A DNA stretch of 64,000 bases, taken from NCBI GenBank assembly GCA_033439295.1, contig JAVTLE010000017.1:744001-808000 (forward strand), in the 5' to 3' direction. A program made the position numbers and the translations under genes. This DNA comes from Deuterostichococcus epilithicus (lineage: Eukaryota > Chlorophyta > Trebouxiophyceae > Prasiolales > Stichococcaceae). The notes under the pieces were generated by a model, which saw nothing but the letters and a program-made list of their open reading frames with translations, did no database searches and had not been told where the DNA came from. Shown piece by piece: positions 10,736 to 23,000 of this stretch; the first letter of the stretch is position 1, and each line of letters starts with the position of its first letter.

Positions 10736-13700
10736 TCAAAGCTGTCGGCGCGCCTTCAGGTCGTCGACGGTTGACGAGTTGACGGGCCGGATGCGGTAAA
10801 ATATCTCCGCGTCGGAGCGATCCCGCTTCATGTTGGCCGGCGAACGGCAGCACCAGCTGCCGGCGAAGTGCGCCAGCCGCTTCTGCAGCACACGGAACGG
10901 TTAATTTGATTGTACAAGCTACGATTACCTTGAATACTCAGAAGTATCTGCACGTCGGTCACAACACACGAGTGACAGCTGCATTCAGCGTGATACCACC
11001 GTGGTGGTGTCTGTGCATGCACCAGCACAGCAGCAAGCCTGGCCTGAATGGCACCTGGCCGCGGATCCAGAATGCCCTGGAGCTGAAGACAGCCGCCGGG
11101 ATAACCGCCATCACGAGTTCTGAGGCACCCCACCACGCCTTTGCACTGCAAGGCTCCTCCCCCTTCTCTCGAGAGATACAGCCGGGTGAGGAGGTGCACA
11201 GCCCAGAGAGGGGTGTTGGCTCCGGGGCATCTCACCTCAAAGCGCTCCTGGAAGTGCGGCCGCGAGAAGTGGCTGAACGCATTGGCAGCGTCGGCGAAGC
11301 GGAGCACGCGGACGTCCCCGTATTTCCGCAGCGCCTCCGCCGCCGTGTTCTCGTCCAGGCCCATCGGGATGCGCACCTGGGCCGAACGGTCAAGCTCCGT
11401 CGTCTCCAGACCAGGCATCGTCATCCAGGTGTCGCGTCCATGCAGAGTCACGGCAGGCCTCACTCGGCACAGCACAGCCCGGCATCCTCTGCTCAGCCAC
11501 AGCCCCAAGCAGGGCAGTACTTGAATGGAGTGGCAAGACCTGCACATGCGTCTGGGAACCTTGGTCCAACTCACCTCGCCGCGCCGTTCCTTGGCACAGT
11601 CGTAGCAGCCCATGTCGGTGCTGGTGCGCACGACCTTGACTGATTCCTGTTGCAGCAAACACACGGGTGCGTGTCAGTGAGCGTCCTTTGTGAGCGAGCG
11701 CGATCATCGCAGCCCGTGTCGGTGCCGGTGCGCGCCGCCTCGAATGACTCCTGTTGCAGCGTGCACACCATGTGGTGTTGGTTTCTGCTGGACAGCTGGC
11801 CAGCAAGCACTGCTCCCAAAAGCCGTGGGGTTTTCAGGGTCAAGGCCTGACATTTCCGAAGGTCTGTCGCAGCCCCACCTTGACAGCTGTAGGCATGTCG
11901 GGGTGGTCGAGGAAGCTGTACACCCGGAAGTCGAGCGGCGGCCCCCAGTTGTCGGGGTCGTCCGCGGCGCGGCCGGGCCAGAACAGGTAGTCGGCGGGAC
12001 AGGGGTAGGGAAACCGCAGCTCGTGCGCGCCCGGGGTGTGGCACTGGTTGTCCGTCATGTACCAGTTCTTGTCGCAGAAGCAGCGCATCTGCGGCAGCGA
12101 AGCATGGGCTTGTCAAGGGGTAATGTGACACCACGGCTCGTGCAGACCCACCGGGGTGCGGCACCACTGGTTGTCCAGCATGTGCCGTTTCTAGTTGCAG
12201 CAGAAGTGCATCCGCGGAGAAACAAGAACGAGCGAAAGCGGTCGGCAGGCTGGCTTCGAGACGGCGCTTGGCGCAGCAGCGGCACATCTCTTGTTCGCTG
12301 CTGATATCTGGCCCTCGTGCTGTCAGGCTCCTGTTATCATGACCGGGGCTGGGGCACGCTGGACAGCAAACACACAGCCGGGCTTGGTACTGAGACCCCT
12401 GCCGCTGCAGCGTGTGCCATCCTGCAGGGTGGTGGACCCATTGCACACGACGCCGTGCACAGAGCCGTGATACAGCTGTTTAAAGTGAATTTATCCATCT
12501 TCAGACCTTGTCACCATAGCTCACCTCCGGCAGGATGACGGTGCGGTTCAGCGCAATGCCCAGTGCGAAGCCATAGTACAGCTGCTCGAGTTGGAACTGC
12601 ACGGCCGCTACATGGAAGCGGATCTGCTTCTCCAGCTCCCACGGAAGGGTGCCATTTTCCACATACTGCCGGTGCGCCCAGGGTATCTGCAGAGTGGGCT
12701 ACTGGATTGCTCGATATTCTCAACGCTTGTGTTTCTGCACTTATGCAATCTGTGGATCAAGCACAACTACATGCGAGAGCCGAGCATTCAAAGCGGCGTG
12801 CTGTTCTCCACCTGCCACTGGCATGCCTGGAGCTCTGCAGGGATCAGGGAGTGCATTCGAGGGGCTTCAATTCGCGATTCGCAGGCCTGACGCCGCGGCA
12901 ATGACACGCATCCAGCAAACAGACTGCAAAGCCGGCAGGGAGCCGTCTTTGCGCCACACGCACGCGTAGAGAATGTCTGAGTGCTTCCCGCCTAATGCCC
13001 CGGCGGCTCGCCTTGGAGATACCACGAAGGCCAGGGTCTGGGCGTGGTGAAGGAGAGCGAACTCACCTCCGGCAGTTCGATGTCCAGCGCGAGGAAGCGG
13101 GGCCCCTCGAAGTACGCCGGCTCGTCCGCCAGCCACAGCCCTGCTTCCCGCAGCCGCGTCCGCTTCCCCGCCTGGTGACCGTAGACGTAGGTGGTGTGCA
13201 GAACATACGGATCCAGCTTCTTCACCTACAAAATTGAATATGATCTGGACTGATGTCTGGGTAACCTGCAAACAGATTGCCGGCCTGGTGACCGCATAAG
13301 TAGGTGGTGTGCAGAACATATGGCTCCAGTTCTTCACCTGCAGTCTTGCATGCAACTCGGTTTAGCGTTGAGATTGTTGTAAAGCAGATTGCCAGGCTGG
13401 CTGGCCGTTCGAGCACACAGCAACAACTCCAGGTATGCCACTTGCATTTTGGATGCGCAGGGAAGGCTCAGACCTCAGCTCACAGGCAGTCTCGCCAAGC
13501 TGTGGCTCTTTGTTGTAAGGACGCACAACGCAGCACTGGGCCCCAGCGGCCACGCCCTTCAGCTGCAGCTCCCCATCAGACATGCGCATCCAGCTGCGCC
13601 GCGCCGCAAAATTCCAATTCCTGTAGGTTTTCGGTAGGCTCCTACTCAACCCTGCAAATCTGAAGCCCCGCACCTTTGTGCAGGCGCTGCGCGCGGTACC

Positions 13701-16700
13701 CTGTGGCCCATTGCACAACGACGACCCTCTTCTGGAAAACATCTTTTTAGGCGACCTCTGAGATTGCTGGACTCCCAGAACAACCCGCACCTTGTGAAGG
13801 CGCTGCACGCTGTACCCATGACCAGTCGCGAACCGCGACATGGGGAAGCAGCCGAGCGGGATGCTGCGGTCGAAGACCCAGATGATTCGGTCGCCGCTCC
13901 GGTTGAACCACTTCTCGTCCTTCATGTCGACGCCCGGGCGCAGAAAGTGCTCGTTCAGCGCGTCCTGCGGGGGCGTAGTATGCCACAATGACGTTGGAAA
14001 TAGCCCGGATTAATGACATTCCAGTAACATTTGACGTTCCGCATGTCGACGCCGACATTTGAGGAGGTGCAACGCCCTTGTGCTGCGTCCTTGTGATCCA
14101 GACATGTGGTTTCACACTGTGCTGCACCGGGGGCATGGATAGCGAACGCCAGCAGCGGAACCAGAGCAAGCTCCTGCATGCTCCTGCAAGCTCCTGCAGT
14201 GGCGGCGGCTGCCTCGAGGCCCAGCTCCCAGGTTGGAGCTGCCTCTGGGGCTACAATGCAGCCGCATGGTGCCACCCGCAGCGGGTCTCAGAATGCGCTG
14301 CTGCAGATACAAGCCTCCTTTTCTTTTCACACCAGCACCAGCATTAGCACCACATGTACGCGCCTGGTCGGAGAAGTAGTGCTTCTCGCCATTTGGGGAG
14401 TAGGGGTGCTGCCGCAGGCGCTCCCATGCTCGCGCCAGGCGCCGCGTCGCCGCTGTGTTGCGCCACAGCATCACGCCTGCATGTCGGCAAGGTAGTGCCG
14501 CCCATTTCACGTCCGAGATCCAGCATGGCACCGGTGTGGCGGCAGGAGCGCTTCTGCGGGTGCGCTCTCAAGCGCACGCCAACCGGCGCGTCGCCGGCGT
14601 ACTGCGCCGCAGCGTCACGCTTCGATTGACACTGGTCCTTGCCAGCATGTCAGCTCCCGAAGTCACGTGTGGCAGCAGCTGCATCGTTTCAGGCGCTTGC
14701 CTCCTTTTGCCAGACGTGTTGCGCCCTAGCATCACGCCTGACATCAAGCTGACAATGCCAGGTGTTACCCGCTGATCAAGCTCTGGTAGTGGCTGCGCCT
14801 GCCGTGCGCCCCCGTGTGAAAAGCAGTGCCCCAAGTCGAAAACGTCCCCTCTTGATCAAATATTTGTTCGAGTGAAAACCTGCAGTGGGCCGTGGGATTC
14901 GAGGGGCAGCCGGAGCGGCTGCAGCCGCCGCGCGCACCGGTGTTGAAGGAGGTGCCCATGCCGAAAATGCGCTCCGGGTCCTCGAAACCCTGGTCGCCTG
15001 GTTTCAAAAACGTCTGCAGCGCATCCGTTGACACCAGCAGGTCCGCCTGGGAGGCACGGCAAGGGACGGCTTTTGGGGTTTGAGGTCAACGGTCGCCTGA
15101 TGCACGACATGCAGTGGAGCTGGTTCAACCTCGAGCCCGGCGGCAGGGACGTTGGCTGTGCGTCCATTGACACCAGCGGGCCCGCCTGTCGCAACACAGA
15201 ATGCTGGTTTCGCATCCCCGGGTGCAAAGTACCAATAAGGACGCTGGTCCACAGCTTCTCATCCAGCGGCAGCAGTATCTGACTGCGCCTCCATAACCGC
15301 GGTTTCACCCGCTGCTCCTTTTTATGGCCCGTGTGCATTGACTGAAGCCTGCGGTCTGCGAGACCTGACAGCTGCGGGCTGCAGGACACAGAGGAAATGG
15401 TGATAGAGCATCGCTGCAGCTGGTTGCGCACGGCGCGCAGGAATGGCGGCGCGCATCGCCTTGCCTGGGTTACTGGTGCAGGATGGCGACGGGGTTGTGA
15501 ACACACACTCTGACTCAAGGAACTCAACTCAAGGACGGAACGAATGCACTGCTGTGCACCAGCCTGATTTAGAATTACAGACTCTGCTGCAGGGCGGACC
15601 GAACCTGTTTATATTTATGCAGGATGGCGATGGGGTCCTTGAACCAGATGACGTCGGTGTCCGTGAGCACCAGGTTGAAGCCCGCCTGTGCAGGATGACA
15701 CAGCAACAGAGTCACATGTACAGATTGAAAATGAAAGTTGCATGTCCATCAGCACCAGGCTGGAGCCACCTGCAGGGAGGAATACCAACTGATAGGTTTT
15801 CCTCCATGAGATGGATGCAATGTCGTGTCCGCCAGCACCAGGTTGCCTGACACGGACAGAAGCGCGCTGGAACGATGGTGGTTGTGAGTTGGCGGTCGAC
15901 GCTGCAGGATGAGCTGCGAATTCGAAAGCAGGAGTGCTGCAGCGCCGCGCAAGCCAACTATGGTTTAGGTCTTGCAGCTCGAGATGAACAGCATCCTATG
16001 CCGGCATGATGCATGCCTGGCCAGCATAGGTTGCTGCAATCGCATGCTGCACAGTCGACGGTTCTCCACTGGATGCACGATGCGCCAGGTGTAGCAGTGT
16101 TCCAGGTGTCGTGTCCACTCTGCAATACATTCAAGTCAGGTGCTGTTGCAGCAATGCCATAACAAGCTACAGGGGGTTGCCTTGAGGTTGCATTGCCGGA
16201 TCTGAATTGTGTTTAGATCTGAACAGGAACTAGCCGACATCTGCGCGCCTGAATGATCCAGTTGGCAATGGACACTTTGCCCCACACCATGGCGTTCCAG
16301 TTCTTCTCGCCCCACGTGAAGCCCACTGCACAGATGGCACAGGGGCGACGATCTGGTGAATGTGACCAGCTGTTGTCTCCCCGGAGGACTGGCAAGGTCT
16401 GAGCGGGCTTCGCGCAGCCTGAACCTTGCCGAGCGTGAGGTTGCAGGCATGCTCAAGCTGCTCCAAGATGCTTCAAGCTGGCAAGTGATGACACTAGCAT
16501 GCGCGGTGCACGGCAGCGCGGCTGCGGTGGCATGATGTCGCGAAGGGCCGGCGCAACACAGGCACAAGCCGGACCGGCAGGCCTTCTTATCAGCTTGCAG
16601 CATCAGCGTGCGATGCCAACAGCAGGCTGGCTAGCGGCGCCGCCAAGCGGTTGATCTTCTTTGTACACGAGGAGCCACCACATTCTCTAAACATTGCAGA

Positions 16701-19255
16701 GCACAAAGGAGTAACAGCAAACGGGCAGGAGGAAATGCAAAGGCGCACGGTCGGGGTCGACCTCCAGCATCTGGCGTGCGTCGAAGCAGGGGATGCCGCG
16801 CTCTGTCAAGTAGTCCGCGGTGTAAGGTTCGTACACCGCTACCCACATGTTGGTCAGCTGCGGATAGTAGGATGCCAACGATGAGGAGCAGGTTCAAATG
16901 AACACAGGGGTGGGTGGATAGCACCAGCATCGTCAGAGAGAGCGGTCCCGACCCAGGCGCCCGCCGCCAATCGTACAGCTGTCCCGATGGCGCCCACCAT
17001 GGTGCCACAACCCTTCCAGACAGGTTTGCCGCTTCCTGCCTCTCGTGTGGCTGCTGGCCAGAGCACCACCCACCCTGTTGCTGCTCGACGGGCTGCATGA
17101 TCTAACACAGGGACAGACACTGCACAAGGTTGTCTGTCATATTCGCAGGAAATGCGAATCCCCGAAACCCCTCACCTCTAGCTCCTTCAAGTGTCCAACC
17201 AGTTCATGCTGAAGTTGATGCGGTGGCAGGACAGGACCACCATAAGAGGCAGTACTGCAGGGAGGGGGCCCCGAACTCTCACCCCGAGCTTCTTCAGGTG
17301 CTTGTACCAGTTCATGCCAAAGTCTAGGAACTCCTTGTTCATGAGCGCAAAGACCACGGTGTTGTCTCGGGCGACCTTCCGGGCGTCCCCCACCGCAGGC
17401 AGCGGGCACGCCAGCGGGCGGAGGTCCTCGCGCAGCGGCGGCAGCACCACCGCTGCAGGCAGCCGGAAGGCGGAGGTTCACGTGGTGGGTCGGCATGTGC
17501 ACCGTGGTGGACTCGTGCACCCACGCTTGCATAGCGTGCCATGCGTGAAAGCGTGCAGTGAGGTGCACAGGGAGAGGGGGCGACAGGCGGCCAGCCGCTT
17601 GCTGCGGGTGTACGGATCCGCGGCACACCTGACTGGACTCCTGACTGGCGCAGGGAGGGAATCGCGATTGGCAGAAGGAAAGTCACAGCCACTCACGGGT
17701 GATCTCGTCGCTCTCCGGCGGCAGATGGTCTGCCGCGCGGCCCACGGCGCCGCCCGCAGCCAGCGCGCTCCCCGCCTTCGAGTCGATGGCGCCTGTGTCG
17801 GCAGCGCTGCATGCACGGGCATGGAACAACGTCGATAGGGTCGATTGTGGCAGAGCGTTGGAGCTTCTGCATCGAGACAGCCACCTCGGCTGGATTTTCT
17901 GAATCCTGCATCTTGGGCGCCGCATACGCAACTGCTTGGCTTCCGCCCTTGACGGCACCGCCATGCAATCCAGAAAAAGCATCTGCGCGAGACGCGAACA
18001 GCCAGAAGGCCAAAGCGTGCAGTACCGTGCAGGCTTCGTCGAGTTGTCAGGCGTACTGAATGGCAGGCCCCGAAATGCAGGGCTAGGCTTGCAAGTAGTG
18101 GGCTAGACGATGCAGCATGAGCGCGCTGGCGCAAGGAAGGCAATGACAGACCGCTCTTGTGCCTCACATGTGAGAGCATGTGAGGAGCTTGACAATCCCC
18201 ACACGCGCAGCGTCTTGGTCGTGAGTCTGCTTGAGCAGATCCCATCAAGCAGCTGCCTCCGGCTGTTGAGCTGCGCGCAGTTGCATATTGTTTGAATCAT
18301 TCCTCACCTGTCCAGGAACCGGGTCAGCTGCTCAGCGGGCAGCAGCCCTATGGAGATGGCCCAGCCGGCGAATGCCGCAGGGTCCGGTCGCTCAAGCGCC
18401 ATGCGGTGCAGCTCCCTCAGCGTGCCCACCTGCACATGACAGCACATGACAGCACCGTCAGCGGCCCGGCGCCGGCAGTGCGCGATCCCCAGGGCTCATC
18501 TGGGGGGCTTGCTGATGGCACTTGCAATGCCGCAGAGTGCAGCACTGCCAGAGACAGACCATCAGTGACCCTCAGGACTGTGTGCGATCTCGAGAAGTCA
18601 ACCTTCTTGCGACCGCATGGCTATCACTAGGGCACAGCCTTGCACAGTTGAACACCAGATTTGACTTAAACATGCATGCTACCGGTTCTGCGCAAGCGGG
18701 TGCCAGGTACGATGGTTGGTCCACCAGTGGCCTCAGTGGCCTGTAAAAAACTGAGAGGTGTGTTGCACGAGAAAGCGACAGGCATGTCGGTGGCAAGACG
18801 CAGCATCCATCAAGACGCTCACATCCAGCTTGCTGTTGCTGCTCTCGCTGCCGCTGCCGCCAGCGAGCGTGCTGACGCCATCCGTGGCGCCGGCCCAGTG
18901 GGCGAAGTCCAGCCGTTCTGCCCAGCCGCTACCGCCAGTACTGCTGCCGGCCGCCCCGTGCCTTGCGCTCGCCTCCTACGGCAGCAATGCGTACATGGCG
19001 TCAGGCATTGCCTGTGGCGACAGCCGAGGCCTGGAGGCCACTTCAGCTCTCATGGTTCGCCGCATCTGTATCATCAAAAAACATGTAGCATGGGATCTGC
19101 TCTGCTGAATTCGACACATCATCCGTTGTGCTCCGACCAGGCACCTCTTGCAGGACGAAGGCGGCGAGTGCGGCGATGAAAATGAGGCCCGCCAGGACGG
19201 CCTTGCCGACCGAGCCGCTATTGCTGCCACCTGTGCCGGGCCGCAGCCGTGCCAT
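10736..19255 (-). CDS. GT77-type nucleotide-diphospho-sugar transferase (XEG113/RRA-like), type II Golgi membrane protein
   Basis: Likely arabinosyl- or galactosyltransferase acting on Hyp-rich wall glycoproteins in the Golgi. Seventeen exons close into 786 codons: 19145-19255, 18823-18975, 18308-18429, 17697-17806, 17283-17452, 16749-16857, 16249-16325, 15605-15685, 14880-15046, 14364-14553, 13791-13964, 13067-13225, 12525-12665, 11879-12088, 11575-11646, 11236-11403, 10736-10882. The N-terminus (MARLRPGTGG) is followed by a signal anchor (AVLAGLIFIAALAAFVL). Family motifs are NTVVFALMNKEFLDF, the DXD site LVLTDTDVIWFKDP, ADLLVSTD, IIWVFDRSIPLGCFP, GKRTRLREA, LNRTVILPE and PYPCPADYLF. Two introns use GC donors (after 16249 and 14364, minus strand). 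Acceptor sugar and substrate are inferred from the family only. Confidence 0.9.
11575..11765 (-). repeat. Echo of GT77 exon 11575-11646 in the upstream intron
   Basis: The exon peptide QESVKVVRTSTDMGCYDCA is mirrored about 105 bp upstream (about 11690-11760) by a frame giving QESFEAARTGTDTGCDDRA. The CTGTTGCAG acceptor block is copied as well. Confidence 0.75.
12045..12225 (-). repeat. Echo of GT77 exon start CFCDKNWYMTDNQCHTPG
   Basis: The block at about 12030-12095 (GGTTGTCCGTCATGTACCAG, GCAGAAGCAGCGCATCTGCGG) recurs at about 12150-12218 with substitutions (GGTTGTCCAGCATGTGCCG, GCAGAAGTGCATCCGCGG). Confidence 0.72.
13170..13345 (-). repeat. Echo of GT77 exon start KKLDPYVLHTTYVYGHQAG
   Basis: GTAGGTGGTGTGCAGAACAT and the following CCAGCTTCTTCACCT at 13186-13227 recur at 13300-13341 (CCAGTTCTTCACCTGCAG). 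The copy would translate as EELEPYVLHTTYLCGHQAG, with an intact acceptor. Confidence 0.85.
14428..14765 (-). repeat. Three serial copies of a GT77 exon segment
   Basis: The exon part coding GVMLWRNTAATRRLARAW (about 14428-14500) is followed upstream by two decayed copies at about 14560-14640 (VTLRRSTPATRRLACA) and about 14690-14750 (GVMLGRNTSGKRRQA). Spacing is about 130 bp. Only the first fits the phase of its neighbours. Confidence 0.75.
14780..14960 (-). repeat. Echo of GT77 exon 14880-15046 just downstream of its donor
   Basis: The coding segment for GMGTSFNTGARGGCSRSG is echoed at about 14785-14845 by a frame reading STWGTAFHTGAHGRRSH. Confidence 0.65.
15425..15855 (-). repeat. Echo family of the DXD exon (NLVLTDTDVIWFKDP)
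   Basis: The exon (15605-15685) has related blocks on both sides. TGCAGGATGGCGACGGGGTT near 15478 resembles TGCAGGATGGCGATGGGGTC at 15619. ATCAGCACCAGGCTG near 15747 and CGCCAGCACCAGGTTG near 15831 resemble the exon's GTGAGCACCAGGTTGAAG near 15663. Confidence 0.6.
17187..17340 (-). repeat. Decayed copy of a GT77 exon end with its donor
   Basis: The exon end coding FGMNWYKHLKKLG|gtgag has a copy about 100 bp downstream (17176-17222) reading FSMNWLDT, then a stop and KELE, with its own GTGAGG donor. Confidence 0.78.
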
Positions 19256-20059
19256 GCCACACACACGCTTCTCTGTCTGGTGTCGCTGGCTGTCCTGCTA
19301 GGCAGCCTCCGGGCTGGCCTGGCGCATGGCGTCACGGGCGCTGCTCCTTGGCATGGCCGGCCGCCCTGGGCACAGGAGCGTTCTCAGCAAGGGAGGGTGG
19401 TGACGGGGAGATTTAATCAAGTTTGATCAGGATGGTGTGCAGCAGGGGTTCAGCGGCAATCAAGCGAGCTGATCGAACCTGGTGCAGTACATAAGGCAGG
19501 AAGGGGGAGGTGAAAATATAGGTGCACCTGCACTCGGTGAGGTTGCACCAGACGGTCTGAACGCCGTGTGACGTGTATTCGAGCTGCAAACTCTTGGAGT
19601 CCGGCACAATCGCTGTGCGGGATCAGTAACCCAAGACCAACAGACGGGCGATGGGTAATCGAGAACCGCAGACCACCAGCCTGTATCAGAATAAATCTCA
19701 CGGCGCTGCTCGTGTACATCAAATACTGGACTTCTGTTGTATTTGCACGACGAAGCACCACACGCTGCAAAGGGTGTTCATCAGTACAGTTTCACTGTTC
19801 ACGTGCGCCGAGCTGGAAGGTCGTCAGCAACAGGGAGCTGGTCAGCATGCGAAAGAGCGGACCAGCATGCACGATTTTACGTTCGCTCAACCGTTTAGGG
19901 TTGAGCATTGCGATATGCAGCGACCGGGTTGTTGCCTGAGTCTGGCGCTGTCTTTCTGACCTGATCTTCACAGCCTACTTTGCACTTTGGGTCTTGATCA
20001 CTCGTGTTGTCGTGGATACTGCATAGCAAGCGATGAACTCCGTGACAACAAGTGCTACC
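19256..20059. promoter_or_regulatory. Shared 5' region of divergent GT77 and SDR genes
   Basis: About 800 bp between two oppositely oriented start codons, so it should contain both promoters. It is less GC-rich than the genes. No specific element could be identified. Confidence 0.5.
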
Positions 20060-23000
20060 ATGAGCACAATTGCACGCCCAAGCCATGCCGGCAGGTCGAT
20101 CATTGTCACTGGCGCTAACAGCGGCATCGGCAGGTGTGGGCAAGCCAGGGCTAGAATGCACCGTTCTGCGTAGCATGTGTCTGAATCGCTCTTCGGACCC
20201 TCGACAGCATGCTTATCCATGCACGATAAGCTTACCACCATTTTCGCAGGCATGGCTGCCCTGCTGCAGCCGTCACCGCTCGTGACCGCCCTGTGGGTTG
20301 CCTGCGTTGCAGGGAGGCGGCGGCGGAGCTGGCAGCGAGGGGCGCGTCCGTGATGCTGGCCTGCCGCAACGTCGCAGCCGCCGAAGCCGCCGCCGCAGAC
20401 ATCAGGCAAGGCGCTTGCGTCTGCCGGCTACGGTCCATATGGGCAGCACGGTTCGGCTTGGTACCTGCAGTAGACTCGTGAGCGGCGGCACCCGCGCGCT
20501 GAAGGTCACTGCGAGCTGACGTGACGCCGTCCTGCACAGGCGACGGCACCCGCACGCTGATGTCGAGGTCGGGCCGCCGCTGGATCTGGGCAGCCTGGCG
20601 AGCGTGCGCGACTTTGCGGGCGCCGTCGGCGGGCGGGGCCGCCCGCTGCACGTGCTGGTCAACAACGCAGGGGCCAACTACCTGCCACGCGGCTTCACTC
20701 CCGAGGGTGTCTGCACGCTCGCGCAGGTGTGCGGGGCTTCACTCCTGCAGGCAGGGGTGCCACGGAAAGCTTCCGTGCGCTTTCCAGGACAACCCTTTTG
20801 TTTTCTTGCTGGCCCCTCAAGCGGACAGCTCTCATAGGCAGCCGCAGCAGCAGCAGCAGCAGCAGCAGCAGGGAAAGGGGCAAGGCCGTCTGCGACCCTT
20901 TGGACGCTGCCACCTGCTGCGGGTGCAGTGACCTTGCTGTGCCAGAGCCTGGATCCTGAAACCGGAGGTGCCCTGAAGCCCTCGACTACCGCCTCAGGTC
21001 AGCCACCTGAGGCCCTGCATGCTGACGCGGCTGCTGGAGGCAACGCTTTGTCCAGCCAACCCTGCATTCACAAACTCACCTATGATCGCAAGAGAACTGC
21101 CTGGGACCACGCCTGCTGACGAGGCTGCCGGAGACCGCACCGGCGGCGGGGCCGCCTGCGCTGGACCCTACCAAAAACCCTGAAATCACATGCGCATGCG
21201 CGCAGGTCAACTACCTGGGGCCATACCTTCTGACGCGGCTGTTGGAGCCCGCCCTGGCCGCCGGAGCCCCCTCCCGCATTGTCAACCTGTCCTCCGTGAT
21301 GAGCCGCTTCGGGGAAATAACAAACCCGCGCGACTTTCTGACCGTGCCCGACCGCGGCGGCGAGGACTACTCAGCGTCAAAGCTGGCCAACGTGCTGTTC
21401 ACGTACGAGGCGCAGCGGCGCCTGGCGCCGCTAGGCATCCAGGTAGGCAGGCTAGGGTTTCGGTGTGGTCTCGGATGAGCTTCCGTGCTCGGTGGCAGTC
21501 TCCAGGCTGGCCGACGTGTCATCGCCTACGAGGCACAGCGACGACTTGCTCCGCTCAGCATCAGGCTGGGTACGACAACACGGTTGTCTCGACTTTCGCA
21601 ATGCTGACGAACGTGCTGTTGGAGGTCAAAGCGCTAGAGCGCTCCGGCCTACGGTGCTAACGATGGCAATTCACTGTCGCGCCCCGGCTCAGCAGCATGA
21701 ACCCGGCCGGCCAGGTGCCGGCTGCCTCACGCGCAACGTCAGCCAGCGAAATGTCTCCAGCCTTCTCGCTTCTGTCCTAGCTGCATCATGCATCGATTCC
21801 TTCACGCTGCTGCAGTCCTGTGCAGTGGACGCCAGCGGCGTCAACATGATAATACACTGCCGCAATGGTACAATCAGACTGAGTTTCCTTCACTGCTCCT
21901 CACTCCATGGCTCCACAACGAATGCTGACGAATAATTGCTGTGTGCGTTTGTGCAGTCCTGTGCCGTGGACCCAGGCAGCGTCAACACGGAGATATACCG
22001 CAACAATGCTATGGTGGGGCGGGGGCCGCTGAAGGCGGTGCGTGAGTTCTTCTGCTCGCCGCCGGCAGAGGGTGCCGCCGCCGTCGTTGACGCGGCGACC
22101 AGTGCGCTCGCTGGTGCTTCTGTCTCCGAATTCTGTGGGCAGTTCAGCGCAGTTATGCAGGGAAGGGACGCCTCAAGAACCTGCGCTGACGCTGCCGGCA
22201 TACATCGAAGATTCGCTTCTAAGACTTTCCGTCGATGAGCAGCTGCAGACGCCTCCTGCACATTGCTGCCTGACAGATGACTGCATCAAGGGCCTGCAGC
22301 TGTCAGTTATACTTCGTTGTGTTGTTTGGTCGCCAAAACCTGTGATCGACGCCCCCGCATCTGCGACCCCCCTGTGCAATGTCCCCTGCATCTCTGGATC
22401 GCCTTCCGCTGGGTGACGCAGTGCCGTGGGATACGCCAGCAGAGGGCGGTGCAGGCGGCGTCGGCGCCGGCGACGCCAACATGCCACGTGGACAGCTCAG
22501 GGTGCGGACACTCAGGAAGCTTCTTTTTACTAAAGGTATAAATGTTTTTTCTGCTTGGAGATCGACTGATTCGAACACTGGAAGTACCGTGTATGTTTTC
22601 CGACTACCGGCCTGTCTCTGGACTCCTGCCTGCCAGGTCACACGCAGGTCGGTTCCACAGGCAGGGACCAGTGGCCAGTGCAGCAGCCGCCTCAAGGGAG
22701 AGGAACCCGTCACCGGGAGCGCACCCATCGGAGACGGTCGCTGAGGGCGGGCGTGCTGCTGTGTGCGCCGCAGTTTTACGGGCGCGGCCTCTTCGGCACG
22801 CCGCCCCTAGCGTGGGCTGGCGGGCCGTACGCCGGCTGGGTTGGAGCCGCTCGGCGCGCTGCATTTGCGCTGCCGGCGCTGCTCAGCGCAGGCCTAGACC
22901 AGCCCATCCGAACTTTGTCCGGAGGTGAGGACCTGAGGAGGCCTGGTTTCCGGTGCGCAAAGGTTCAGGGCTTGAGGTCGGTCCGGCGCTGCGTGGCCAC

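Noticed and set aside
20841-20875. CAG repeat as a possible polyQ coding exon
   Set aside because: It lies within an SDR intron between phase-matched exons ending at 20726 and starting at 21206; intronic microsatellite.
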